From: Paenarthrobacter sp. Z7-10
Lineage (GTDB): Bacteria > Actinomycetota > Actinomycetes > Actinomycetales > Micrococcaceae
Length of the DNA stretch: 50,328 bases
Reading direction: 5' to 3'
NCBI RefSeq assembly: GCF_026932795.1
Contig: NZ_JADPVH010000029.1
Location: forward strand, 1 to 50,328
This document shows, in pieces, positions 16,663 to 23,975 of the stretch; position 1 is the first letter of the stretch; the number at the start of each line of letters is the position of its first letter. The notes under the pieces were generated by a model. It worked only from the letters and a program-made list of their open reading frames with translations. It searched no databases and was not told where the DNA came from. Position numbers and translations under genes: made by a program.

Positions 16663-16732
16663 TAGCTTTCTCGAAAGATAGCAAGCTTTCTTTCTTGCAA
16701 GAAAGAAAGCTTGCTATCTTTCGAGAAAGCTA
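16663..16732. promoter_or_regulatory. Perfect 70-bp palindrome at the par promoter (centromere/operator candidate)
   Basis: Thirty-five bases on each side of 16697/16698 are exact reverse complements, with internal repeats of AGCTTTC and CTTTCT. It overlaps the predicted -35 region (TTGCTA) of parA and ends 13 bases before its start codon. Partition loci usually place the centromere or operator here. It could extrude a cruciform. Confidence 0.8.
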
Positions 16733-16812
16733 ACATTCGAGCCTATTGTTGCTGAACTCGATGGCCCAGAGATGCTCGGTCCACGATTTCAGCCTTAGGT
16801 AAAGTCCATGTC

Positions 16813-16995
16813 ATGTCATTTAAGGGACACTCGGGCGCAAGTCTTGGCAGCAGGACCATCCACACTCGTAAACGTAAACCTAAGCAGCTCAACAGTTCCC
16901 CTTGCCCTCAGTGCGGGGCGTGGAATGGGCAACCTTGCCAAGACAATCGACCTGGTAAGGATCTGCGGCCGCTGACAAGGACCCACTCCGCCTAA
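16813..16995 (+). CDS. Small putative zinc-finger protein
   Basis: A 60-residue basic protein with CPQCGAWNGQPC followed by an HSA ending (CxxC...C...H), a pattern of small zinc-binding proteins found in actinobacterial plasmids and phages. It is divergent from parA. No good ribosome-binding site is seen (weak GGTAAAG further upstream). The region from 16733 to 17209 holds no other gene that I can support. Confidence 0.45.
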   Translation: MSFKGHSGASLGSRTIHTRKRKPKQLNSSPCPQCGAWNGQPCQDNRPGKDLRPLTRTHSA

Positions 16996-17209
16996 GCAAG
17001 AGGCATAGCGGCCAGCGATTGGGTGTCAGTCGGGGCCGATACGCTGGCCTGGTGAATGTGAATGAACTTACCGCCCAGATCCGTGCAAACACCGTAGGTT
17101 CTTCGCGTCGTTCCTTGAGGAAATCCATGGCCCTGGTGGCCGTACGGATGCACACAATGTTGATGATCCTTCGCGGCGCAATATTCCACGCATTCCTCAC
17201 GTCCGGTCC

Positions 17210-17585
17210 ATGGACGATCCGCCGATAGATATATCCCTGGTGGGGGAAATTGCGGCCTTGGACTGGTTCACCTCGACGCCCGGGCTTGAGGGATCTGTCT
17301 TGACGATCTCCATTGCCGACCACCACCGCCTGATGAAAACCCGCACGTCTCTGGCAACGGGGGAGTGCGATGCGTGGGCCGGGGCAGTGCTAGGCGAGGA
17401 CCTGATCAAGCACGCTTACCGTGCCGGCACGCTCAGCGGCTCCACGCCCTCGGGGGAGTGCAGCGCCGGCCGGCGGCCGCCTCACGACCGTTTACTATCG
17501 GCTTTTCCTCGATGACACCGGCCAGCCCATGGAACGGCCCGAAGCAATGAGTGATCGTGAGCTGCGCCGGATGGACGAGCCGTAG
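17210..17585 (+). pseudogene. Frameshifted hypothetical gene
   Basis: An open frame from ATG 17210 (MDDPPIDISLVGEIAALDW) runs with normal codon use to about 17460. A different frame then continues in good coding style from about 17475 (RLTTVYYRLFLDDTGQP, ending RRMDEP) to a stop at 17585. The two parts read like one protein joined by a one-base shift near 17460-17475. No family recognised. It lies just upstream of the split DUF6504-like gene and could have been co-transcribed with it. Confidence 0.4.
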
Positions 17586-17591
17586 CCGGCG

Positions 17592-17737
17592 ATGGACGGC
17601 GTAGAGGTCAGTGCGACGCCGGCCGGGGTTCCTGTGTCTTTCGTTCGTGCTGCCCGGACGTGGAACGTGGCGGCCGAGCCGGTTAGATGGTTTGAGCGGG
17701 TGGAATGGTGGCGGATGGCGCCACATATGCCTCGAGG
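17592..17737 (+). pseudogene. DUF6504-like gene, 5' half (split by a transposon-type segment)
   Basis: From ATG 17592 it encodes MDGVEVSATPAGVPVSF..VRWFERVEWWR, resembling the first half of DUF6504 proteins (small actinobacterial proteins, often beside DNA-repair genes). The frame runs into the left terminal inverted repeat at 17738. The missing half resumes in the same frame at 21888: codons CCT CGA GGG on the left correspond to CCC CGA GGG CAG on the right, so joining them restores one reading frame. Confidence 0.7.
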
Positions 17738-17777
17738 GCGGTCGCCTCAGGAAACGGAAAATATCGTACGTTAGGGC
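17738..17777 (+). repeat. Left terminal inverted repeat (Tn3-family type)
   Basis: Starts GCGGTCGCC and contains AAACGGAAAATATCGTACG then TTAGGGCG. It pairs with 21848-21887. The DUF6504-like coding frame enters it from the left. Confidence 0.7.
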
Positions 17778-17855
17778 GTTCGGAACGGCGTGCCGCATAT
17801 GCTCGACGCCTGACGACTACATCTAAACCAGCCGAAATCGGCCTCAAATAGCGCC

Positions 17856-17902
17856 CCGTATAGGGACCCTTCACCGGACATATCACCGGACACCCTATAC
17901 GG
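17856..17902. repeat. Subterminal inverted repeat, res-like
   Basis: Arms CCGTATAGGG (17856-17865) and CCCTATACGG (17893-17902) enclose two direct copies of TCACCGGACA. It sits about 80 bases inside the left terminal repeat. TGTCCG/TATAG-type pairs are common in resolvase sites; a role as res or transposase-binding site is inference. From here to 18209 no gene is seen. Confidence 0.55.
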
Positions 17903-18209
17903 ACACTTCATGAGCCACCATTTACAAAACAGCAGGTCGGCTGATGATGCGTTCGGTGGGGGACCGGCTTGCGGGACAACCTCAAATAGCTACACGAGAC
18001 ACGCTTCAAAGATGCTAAATCTGCAGATCGTGCTAGAAACTAGGACTGGATGTTCCGGGGGAACCCTATTCGGTCATCCCAATTGCAACTAGACACTTGC
18101 CCGGACGGACTCTTCCTCCCGTCATGTAACCGGTTGAAGCCGCTATGCTCAAGCGTGACAAGAGCCCCCTCTGCCGGGACTTATTGATCAGCTAAGGGGG
18201 AGAGCTCTG

Positions 18210-19682
18210 ATGAGTAAAGACGCGCGCCTTGACCTGCCTGCGGAATGGACAGGAAATTGGTGGCTTCCAGAGAACCCCGAACACCCCGTCCCAGGCGTAT
18301 TGCGATACGAGCCCGAAGAAGGTCTCAGACTCTTGCTTATCGGTGGTTTCGAGGACCGAACTTTTCATCCCATTGATGGTGGTATGGACGAAGCGGATGA
18401 AACGTTTACCTGGCCGCTCCTCTTGGGCAGTGCTGATAATAAAGAAATCACGCTCCTCGACTGCCTCTCGGTGAGCAGCGAGTCCTACGGGCTGGGGGTC
18501 GGCGGCCTTCATAAGCAGACAGTCTCCGCACTGACCGCCCTTGTCGGAGTGCACTTGAAGAACGTCGACCAGGAGGTTTTCACTAAGTGTGAGGTATCGG
18601 TGGAGAACCTCAACCTATGGTCCGACTCATCGGTATTCACCAAGACGCTTGGAATAAAGGACGAAAAGCTCAACGGTGAAGGTTCGATCCACGTTAAACC
18701 CACAAATGAACCCTCGGTGGCAGTGAGCGGAACGATGATCAGCCTCGCACACGTCCATACACTGCCCCACTTCGACCACATGCGCGGCCAAACGCGCGGG
18801 CGGATGCGAGACACGGTCCACGTGAGGTTCGAGCCCACGAAGGCCTGCTCGCTGGCGGGCGCCCGCGAATATGCTCGCGCTATCCAAGACCTAGTGTCCT
18901 TAGCGACCCATACAGCCTGCGCAATTCTGTGGATTCAGCTGCGTATGCCTCCGAAAGACCGGGACTACTACCCGGAGGGATATCCGATTCGTGACCGCGA
19001 AGTCAAGGTGTACTTCCAGGGCACCGTTCGCGGGGACGCCGAAGCGAAAGCCCTGACTAGAAATGACGTTCTCTTCACGTGCCACGACCTCCCGTTCGAG
19101 GAGATCATGCCCAGATGGTGGGATATTCGCCAGAGATTCCAGCCGGCGTCGAATATGATCCTCGGCCTGCGCTACGCGCCGGCGCGATACGTGGAAGGGA
19201 ACCTGTTGACCGCCACAGGTGCCGCGGAAGTATTACACCGTGCGCTAAGAATCGACGAGTCCCCAATCCCTAAGGAGGACTTTGGTCCTCTACGTGAAGT
19301 CCTCCTGGATCAGACTCCGGACAAGTACCGCTCTTGGGTCAAGGGAAAACTACGCAACGAACCTACACTGCGAGAGCGCCTGATTGCTCTCGCAGCTCTG
19401 CCGGACGAGGAAACGATGTCAACATTAGTCCCCGACATCGACCAGTGGGCCAAAGTGACAACACAGGCTCGTAACGACCTGGCCCACAATGGCCAGACAC
19501 CCAAACAATCCATAGATCAGTTGCTAGCGAGCGTGAAAGTGACGAGCGCGGTCGTTATTTTTAACCTTCTCCAGGTACTAGGAGTCCCCGGAGAACGGCA
19601 ACGCGAAGTCATCCATCGCAACAGCGAACTTCACCAGACAGCGATGCAAGCCCGAGTCCACCTGACCGTCTCCGAAAAATAG
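18210..19682 (+). CDS. apeA: ApeA-like HEPN anti-phage defence protein
   Basis: A 490-residue protein. The N-terminal part (residues ~10-150) fits the ApeA N-terminal domain (GNWWLPENPEHPVPGVLRY). The C-terminal part is an ApeA-type HEPN domain with Arg421-x4-His426 (RNDLAH) in a long helix. ApeA was described as a single-gene anti-phage protein whose HEPN residues are needed for defence, presumably through RNA cleavage on infection. ATG 18210 has GGGGGAGAG close upstream. It is a stand-alone gene within the transposon-bounded segment, so it was probably brought in as cargo. The family match is from conserved text patterns; activity is untested here. Confidence 0.8.
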   Translation: MSKDARLDLPAEWTGNWWLPENPEHPVPGVLRYEPEEGLRLLLIGGFEDRTFHPIDGGMDEADETFTWPLLLGSADNKEITLLDCLSVSSESYGLGVGGLHKQTVSALTALVGVHLKNVDQEVFTKCEVSVENLNLWSDSSVFTKTLGIKDEKLNGEGSIHVKPTNEPSVAVSGTMISLAHVHTLPHFDHMRGQTRGRMRDTVHVRFEPTKACSLAGAREYARAIQDLVSLATHTACAILWIQLRMPPKDRDYYPEGYPIRDREVKVYFQGTVRGDAEAKALTRNDVLFTCHDLPFEEIMPRWWDIRQRFQPASNMILGLRYAPARYVEGNLLTATGAAEVLHRALRIDESPIPKEDFGPLREVLLDQTPDKYRSWVKGKLRNEPTLRERLIALAALPDEETMSTLVPDIDQWAKVTTQARNDLAHNGQTPKQSIDQLLASVKVTSAVVIFNLLQVLGVPGERQREVIHRNSELHQTAMQARVHLTVSEK

Positions 19683-19923
19683 ACACCGAACCCACTATCT
19701 AGCGAGCGGGAATGGTCATCGGCGAAGCTCAAGGACGTCAGGCACTCAAGAGCCTTGGCTGACAGTAGATACCTCGCGTCATTGGGATTACCCAACCCGG
19801 ACTGCATAGGAGTGAGCTAAAACTTCTTTGCTCTATGACCAGACGATTAGCTCATCACCGTCCCGCAGGAGGTTCCACCTGCGGGTGGATGAAGAGAAAG
19901 ACTCAGTCGTGTTTGGATGAAGC

Positions 19924-20409
19924 ATGAATATCCAACAGATCCGACTCCTGCGTATCGCCGTCGTCATGCTTGCGCTTGGGTCGATCCTGGCCCAAGTTTT
20001 CATCACGCCGCACGTCGCGAGGTCCTTCGCGGAAGCATATCCTGAGGTCGCCTACCTGGAGCGCCCGTACACTATCGCCGTCATCGTTGCGATCGCCGGC
20101 TTTGAGCTGGCACTGCTGGCGGTCTGGCAAATTCTCTCGATTGTGAAGCGGGGAGCAGCGTTCACCGGGTCACCAATGCGTTGGGTCAATTTCATGACAA
20201 CCTGCTTCCTCTTCACCGCAGCGACATTGATCGGGATCATCATGCACGCCACTTTCATTGCAAACATTGGTACCCCCGCTATGCTCTTCGGGCTTCTCGC
20301 CTCTATCGCTTTCGGAGCAAGCGCGCTTGTCTTGAGGACGGCAGTGAAGCGCGGACTCCTAACCCGGATATTCCAAGATGACCCTGAGCAAGGCATCCCT
20401 GGCCCGTAG
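19924..20409 (+). CDS. DUF2975 membrane protein
   Basis: A 161-residue integral membrane protein with four hydrophobic segments (about 8-28, 50-72, 88-110, 115-136). Pattern and length fit DUF2975, a family often paired with a small XRE regulator. No such regulator is seen next to it here, so the usual partner may have been lost. ATG 19924 has weak upstream AGGA-like sequence (GATGAAGC). It lies 240 bases after the ApeA-like gene; that gap shows no gene. Function unknown. Confidence 0.7.
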   Translation: MNIQQIRLLRIAVVMLALGSILAQVFITPHVARSFAEAYPEVAYLERPYTIAVIVAIAGFELALLAVWQILSIVKRGAAFTGSPMRWVNFMTTCFLFTAATLIGIIMHATFIANIGTPAMLFGLLASIAFGASALVLRTAVKRGLLTRIFQDDPEQGIPGP

Positions 20410-20482
20410 ACCGACGTGCTTCACACTTTGCGTACGTGTTAATTACGCTGGTGCCGTCAGAAAGGTTTCGCCTGTCCCGGTC

Positions 20483-20500
20483 AAGGTTCCCCAAACGGAC
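20483..20500 (+). repeat. Dispersed subterminal repeat, copy 1
   Basis: Core GGTTCCCCAAACGGAC. Shared with 20903-20920 and 21776-21793, all in the same orientation. It lies 74 bases inside the terminal repeat at 20575-20612. Confidence 0.55.
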
Positions 20501-20574
20501 ACGGAATCACTGTGCAGCCACGAAAATGATGACAGACAGATTGTCAACGGCACCCTGTTGCAGGCCGCCGACCC

Positions 20575-20612
20575 CTTAGCGTGAATTTCCGTACCGTTCC
20601 TCCTCGGACCCC
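20575..20612 (-). repeat. Second Tn3-family-type terminal inverted repeat
   Basis: On the minus strand this is exactly 38 bases, opening GGGGTCCGAGG and closing ACGCTAAG, the textbook length and ends of Tn3-family termini. It differs from the pair at 17738/21848, so it belongs to another element whose body lay to the left. It cuts off the kinase gene that enters from the right. Confidence 0.7.
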
Positions 20613-20866
20613 AGATCACGAGGCCGGTACCACCAAGATTCGGCGATCACCGTCCCCGGAACCGCAGATATCGCCTGCCACATAGTTTCCGAAGCAATCT
20701 GGCCAAGCCTGCCGCTACCCACCTTGCCCAGACAGATATCTGCCAGGGCCTCCTTGATCCTGTCTTTCGACACAACTGGCACGCCCAACTCTTCGCCCAG
20801 CAGATTACTCAAGGTGCTTTTGCCAGCCCCAGGAAGACCGTTTACCAAGATCAAAGATTCAGCCAT
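20576..20866 (-). pseudogene. Truncated P-loop kinase
   Basis: The N-terminal ~85 residues are a good P-loop kinase of the zeta-toxin/gluconate-kinase type (ILVNGLPGAGKST with Walker A at 10-18, then VVSKDRIKEAL). Such enzymes are usually 170-200 residues. Here the sequence loses similarity after RPRDLG, exactly where the transposon-type end at 20575-20612 begins, and the frame stops within it. The lid and C-terminal part are missing, so it is presumed inactive. Confidence 0.75.
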
Positions 20867-20902
20867 GATCTATTGTTACCCTTCACGGAATGCCGTTCGT
20901 TC

Positions 20903-20920
20903 AGGGTTCCCCAGCGGACA
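20903..20920 (+). repeat. Dispersed subterminal repeat, copy 2
   Basis: Core AGGGTTCCCCAGCGGACA, between the kinase remnant start and the DUF3800 gene. See copies at 20483 and 21776. Confidence 0.5.
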
Positions 20921-20976
20921 AGCCGATATATCTCGCCGCCACGGTTACCGCGGGCTAGCCGATTACAGTTAAGTGG

Positions 20977-21525
20977 GTGAACCCACTGATCCCCTCCGGC
21001 GCCCAAGTCTTCGTTGATGAGTCGAAGTCGAAGGCTTACTACGTTGCCGCGTCAGTCATCGCACCGGCCGATGTCACGGCCGCCCGAAAAGCGATTGCGG
21101 CCTTGTGCAGGTCGGGGCAACGCCGGGTACATTTCAAAAGCGAGAGTGACAGTTCACGCAATGCCTTCCTGGCCGGAGCTATCGCGGCAGGGTTGCAGAC
21201 CAGGCTCTATGTGGCGCGCAACATGGCCGATAAGCCCGCCCGGACGTTGTGTTTGGAACGCCTGCTCGACGACCTGGTCATAGCAGGAGCAAGGAAGCTG
21301 GTGCTGGAAAGTGATGAGTCCTTGGAGCAGTCTGACCGTCGAACGATTGCCCAGTATTTGCGGCTCTTCGATGAAGGTGGGGAACTTCGCTACATGCATT
21401 GCAAGTCGCATGAGGAGCCGCTGCTTTGGGTCAGTGATGCTGTCGCGTGGTGCCACCAACGTGGAGGCGACTGGATCCGGAAGGCTGCCCCACTGGTCCA
21501 GGAAATAGTCGATTGCAGCCGTTAA
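20977..21525 (+). CDS. DUF3800-family protein
   Basis: A 182-residue protein with the N-terminal acidic motif VFVDES (Asp14, Glu15) and the later EEPLLWVSDAVAW, the hallmarks of DUF3800, which is thought to have an RNase H-like fold with metal-binding acids. Function is unknown; members are common on plasmids and near defence genes. The start is GTG 20977 within the sequence AAGTGGGTGAACCC, with no strong Shine-Dalgarno. A larger relative is encoded at 39104-40261. From 21526 to 21775 no gene is seen. Confidence 0.75.
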   Translation: MNPLIPSGAQVFVDESKSKAYYVAASVIAPADVTAARKAIAALCRSGQRRVHFKSESDSSRNAFLAGAIAAGLQTRLYVARNMADKPARTLCLERLLDDLVIAGARKLVLESDESLEQSDRRTIAQYLRLFDEGGELRYMHCKSHEEPLLWVSDAVAWCHQRGGDWIRKAAPLVQEIVDCSR

Positions 21526-21775
21526 ACAACGCGAGCCTGGCTCGTCATACCATCCGGAAGACTGCCAAGCTCACTTCGCAGGGCTACTGCCCCTTGCATA
21601 GCAAACTCTACCCGGTCTTATATTGATGTAACAACTCTTCCCTGACGTCCTCCGAAGGATTTTCGGGGAAGGACGTCAAAGCTAAGCCAAGGCGACGACC
21701 AGTAACTTTGTCTACCTGCGAGTTGACCGGGAAGTGTCGTTCCGCCTCGGTTTATTAGAAACAAGTGCGCCGTTG

Positions 21776-21793
21776 AGGGTTCCCCCTACGGAC
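21776..21793 (+). repeat. Dispersed subterminal repeat, copy 3
   Basis: Core AGGGTTCCCCCTACGGAC, 54 bases inside the right terminal inverted repeat at 21848-21887, a placement similar to copy 1 relative to its own end. Confidence 0.55.
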
Positions 21794-21847
21794 GGGCTTT
21801 GACTAGATTCCATCGACAAGCAGTCCAGTGGCTACCTGGCTCCACGC

Positions 21848-21887
21848 GCCCTTAGCGTACGATTTCTTCCGTTTTCTGCGGTGGCCC
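21848..21887 (-). repeat. Right terminal inverted repeat (Tn3-family type)
   Basis: On the minus strand it opens GGGGCCACCGC (or GGG, depending on the duplication boundary) and closes ATCGTACGCTAAG. Pairs with 17738-17777 at the central AAACGGAA and ATCGTACG blocks. Confidence 0.75.
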
Positions 21888-22040
21888 CGAGGGCAGGGGA
21901 CCCGGATCGATATTGAGGTCTGGCGGGTACAGGCCCGGATTGGCCACACCCCCAGGACACCGTTGGTGACGTTTGAGTTGGTCCGTGGCCAGGACCGTGA
22001 AATATGGTCCATTCGGTCCATGGAGACCATCGCCGCCTGA
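21888..22040 (+). pseudogene. DUF6504-like gene, 3' half
   Basis: Encodes RGQGTRIDIEVWRVQARIGH, then LVTFELVRGQDREIWSIRS to a stop at 22040, resembling the second half of DUF6504 proteins (EVWRVEA and the final tryptophan-containing strand). It has no start of its own: the open frame to its left is the transposon end. It is in frame with the 5' half at 17592-17737. Confidence 0.7.
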
Positions 22041-22050
22041 CGGGGGCGTT

Positions 22051-23379
22051 TCATCTTTGTCCCCTTGCCTGGCTCATTTCTAGTCCCGCTGCGAAGGCTG
22101 CGGCGTAAGTCTCGCGCCATCCGGTGCCGGCCTGTGCTGTCCTGGTGCCGCGTTCGGCCTGAACCTCGGCAAGGGCCTGTGCCCGGCGGGCGTTGAACGC
22201 GGCGCGCTCGGCGTCGTGTTGGATGCGCGCTGACTCTGATTTCTGGCTGGGGGAGCGGTAGAAAGTCCCGTCCGGGCGTATCCAGGGGCGCAAGCGGTGC
22301 TTGATCCAGGCACCGAGATTCCCCACCCCTGTTGCTCCGTCGTGGTGGTACCGGGCGTTGGTGGTGGGCCTGTTGTCCAGGGCGTGCAAAACGTCGTTGA
22401 CCGTCCAGCCAGCCCGCAGGAACGGCCGAATCAAGGCTGCAACGTGGGCGGTGGAAATATCCCGCAGCGGGAAGAACCTGAATTGGCACTCAGCTGCGGC
22501 TTGACGCTCAGCGGCCCGCCGCCCATCCTTGTTCATGGCGGTTTGCGGTGTGGTTGGGGACCAGAACGGTTCTTTCCGAGAACGCATCAGGTCGTTCACC
22601 GCGAGACGCGCAGCGGCTCGCCTTGAAGAAGCTAGCGGCGAAGACGCTTCAATTTGAAGCTTTGAATCTTCCTCGCGCAGCGTGTGCGGGGGGTTGTTAA
22701 CAGCCCTAATGGGCACCGGGGACCACGTTTTTTCCACAGGGTCGATAGCCACGCGTTCCAGCAGAACATAGATGGCCGCTTCATTCTCATTGCGGCCGCT
22801 GGATTTCGGGGTGAATTGGGCTGTGCGGCCCTTAGCCACGGTGCCCAATACACCCCACTCGTGGAGTCGTTTCATATAGCTGATCAGAGTGCTTTTGGGG
22901 TATCCGTAGCGCTCTTGGAGCCGTTCCCACAGGGGCATAATGGTCATGCTGCGGGGGTCGAAGCCAGGGCATTGCGCCAAGACCTGGGCGAACTGCCGGA
23001 TGTTCTTTTTCAGATCTTTTCGGGCTAGCTGGTACTCGGGCAGTGCTTCGATGCCACGGAGCCAGCGAATGACGTGGCGTGCAGGGCGTGAGCCTGGGCA
23101 GACAGCAGCCCATACGGCCTCCTTGCCCCGTTCGCGTTCCTTACGCGCACGGCGCGGCCGACGCTGGCCCTTGTCACCCTTACGTCGTGGGCGGCTATCC
23201 TCGGCCGCCGCGTCTGCCATGGCCTGCGCCCTGGCATGGGTGTCCAGGTCGGCGCCAAGAGTGGCGACGTTCTCAACAGTCAGGTGCAGCCTTGTAGGGC
23301 CCTCAGTACTGACACGCCGATCATCGTTCGGTTGGGTTTCTGGCGCGCAAGGGTGGGTTGAGTGTAGACTCATGGACAT
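22051..23379 (-). CDS. Probable plasmid replication initiator
   Basis: A 442-residue basic protein. Residues ~70-95 are very rich in Arg/Lys. A central winged-helix-like segment (WERLQERYGYPKSTLISYMKRL, then LGTVAKGRTAQF) fits DNA binding. The C-terminal part (LIRPFLRAGWTVNDVLHALDNRP, LGAWIKHRLRPW) matches the layout of initiator proteins on actinobacterial plasmids. This is the only candidate initiator in the window. Start at ATG 23379 with AGGAGG at 23391-23396; the spacing is long, so codon 3 is an alternative. Upstream 23380-23480 is AT-rich in part (GTATATAAC) and holds a short ACCCTC/GAGGGT hairpin, but no clear iterons. Call is by resemblance and elimination. Confidence 0.65.
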   Translation of the reverse strand: MSMSLHSTHPCAPETQPNDDRRVSTEGPTRLHLTVENVATLGADLDTHARAQAMADAAAEDSRPRRKGDKGQRRPRRARKERERGKEAVWAAVCPGSRPARHVIRWLRGIEALPEYQLARKDLKKNIRQFAQVLAQCPGFDPRSMTIMPLWERLQERYGYPKSTLISYMKRLHEWGVLGTVAKGRTAQFTPKSSGRNENEAAIYVLLERVAIDPVEKTWSPVPIRAVNNPPHTLREEDSKLQIEASSPLASSRRAAARLAVNDLMRSRKEPFWSPTTPQTAMNKDGRRAAERQAAAECQFRFFPLRDISTAHVAALIRPFLRAGWTVNDVLHALDNRPTTNARYHHDGATGVGNLGAWIKHRLRPWIRPDGTFYRSPSQKSESARIQHDAERAAFNARRAQALAEVQAERGTRTAQAGTGWRETYAAAFAAGLEMSQARGQR

Positions 23380-23481
23380 AACAGAAGGACCCTCCTAGAG
23401 GGTGTGGAAGTCTGAGCCCTTCACCGAGTCGCCTGGTAGCTTATGCGGTGTAGAGCGTATATAACTTGATATGAACGAACC

Positions 23482-23504
23482 GAAGCCCCGCTTAGCGGGG
23501 CTTC
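23482..23504. terminator. Rho-independent terminator
   Basis: Stem GAAGCCCCGC (23482-23491) and GCGGGGCTTC (23495-23504), three-base loop, followed on the plus strand by TTCGTTT. It lies just after the stop of the small gene at 23510 and upstream of the initiator gene, insulating replication from its neighbour. Confidence 0.85.
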
Positions 23505-23509
23505 TTCGT

Positions 23510-23725
23510 TTAACTGGCCTCTGCGATAGGCAAGGCCTCCTGGTGCATACCGTCAAGTTTGTTGGGGAGCCCGGCCGCGCGGTCGATCAGCGCGCCGACA
23601 TACTCGCCGAAGGACATGTTGTACTGCTGCGTCGCCACCCAGGCTCGGTGATGTTGCTCTGGGAGCACGAGGCAGTTCAGTGGTGCCTTCCGCCCAATCG
23701 GCTTGGGTGCGCGGTATTCCTCCAT
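23510..23725 (-). CDS. Small regulator-like protein
   Basis: A 71-residue protein (MEEYRAPKPIGRKAPLN...). The LNCLVLPEQHHRAWV and NMSFGEYVGALIDRAAG segments suggest a strand followed by two helices, as in ribbon-helix-helix regulators. Start chosen at ATG 23725; the frame extends upstream without a better start. The inverted repeat CTGTA-GATA-TACAG at 23757-23770 could be its operator. A role in copy control or maintenance is possible from its position next to the initiator gene, but unproven. Confidence 0.5.
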   Translation of the reverse strand: MEEYRAPKPIGRKAPLNCLVLPEQHHRAWVATQQYNMSFGEYVGALIDRAAGLPNKLDGMHQEALPIAEAS

Positions 23726-23756
23726 GTAGACCACCCTAACCCCGGTTTGAGAGAAC

Positions 23757-23770
23757 CTGTAGATATACAG
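23757..23770. promoter_or_regulatory. Short palindrome upstream of the small regulator gene
   Basis: CTGTA and TACAG arms around GATA, 32 bases upstream of the start at 23725. A second hairpin (TACCCG/CGGGTA) lies at 23872-23894. Operator role inferred from position. Confidence 0.4.
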
Positions 23771-23918
23771 AACGTGTCGCGGTGGCAGCGATCGCTCCGC
23801 CAGAGACCAAGTAAGCGACAGCCTACATACATGCTCCGCACATGCACAACTCAATGGTTGCGCACTGCCTGTACCCGCTAAGCGGCATCGGGTAGCATTT
23901 AGTGTCAGCTGTCCACCT

Positions 23919-23946
23919 GCTTTGTGTGGCGGTCCACACCACAAGC
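23919..23946. promoter_or_regulatory. Imperfect inverted repeat upstream of the XRE-like gene
   Basis: GCTTTGTGTGG and CCACACCACAAGC face each other across CGGT, 30 bases before the XRE-like start. XRE proteins usually autoregulate through such sites. Inference from position and symmetry. Confidence 0.45.
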
Positions 23947-23975
23947 GGCCGACCTTGGCTGAAGGAGCTATATCG

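Larger units (their letters stand above)
17733..21894. mobile_element. Segment bounded by Tn3-family-type inverted repeats, no transposase
   Basis: Both ends share ACGGAA and ATCGTACG in inverted orientation. The right end, read inward, starts GGGG and ends CGCTAAG, as in 38-bp Tn3-family termini. The left end (17738-17777) is a diverged partner ending CGTTAG. The flanks share CGAGGGC (17733-17739 and 21888-21894), which fits a short target duplication. Cargo: ApeA-like protein, DUF2975 protein, truncated kinase, DUF3800 protein. No transposase or resolvase is left, so it cannot move alone. Confidence 0.7.

Noticed and set aside
16663-16732. CRISPR-like repeat unit
   Set aside because: A single palindrome with no regularly spaced repeats or spacers; no cas genes in the window.
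17019-17228. 69-codon plus-strand frame after the small zinc-finger gene
   Set aside because: No ribosome-binding site or motif, and it overlaps a competing frame leading into the gene at 17210.
20935-21000. Possible third Tn3-type terminal repeat near the DUF3800 start
   Set aside because: CTAGC...CCCC spacing is off and the internal ACGGAA/ATCGTACG blocks are missing; similarity is too weak.
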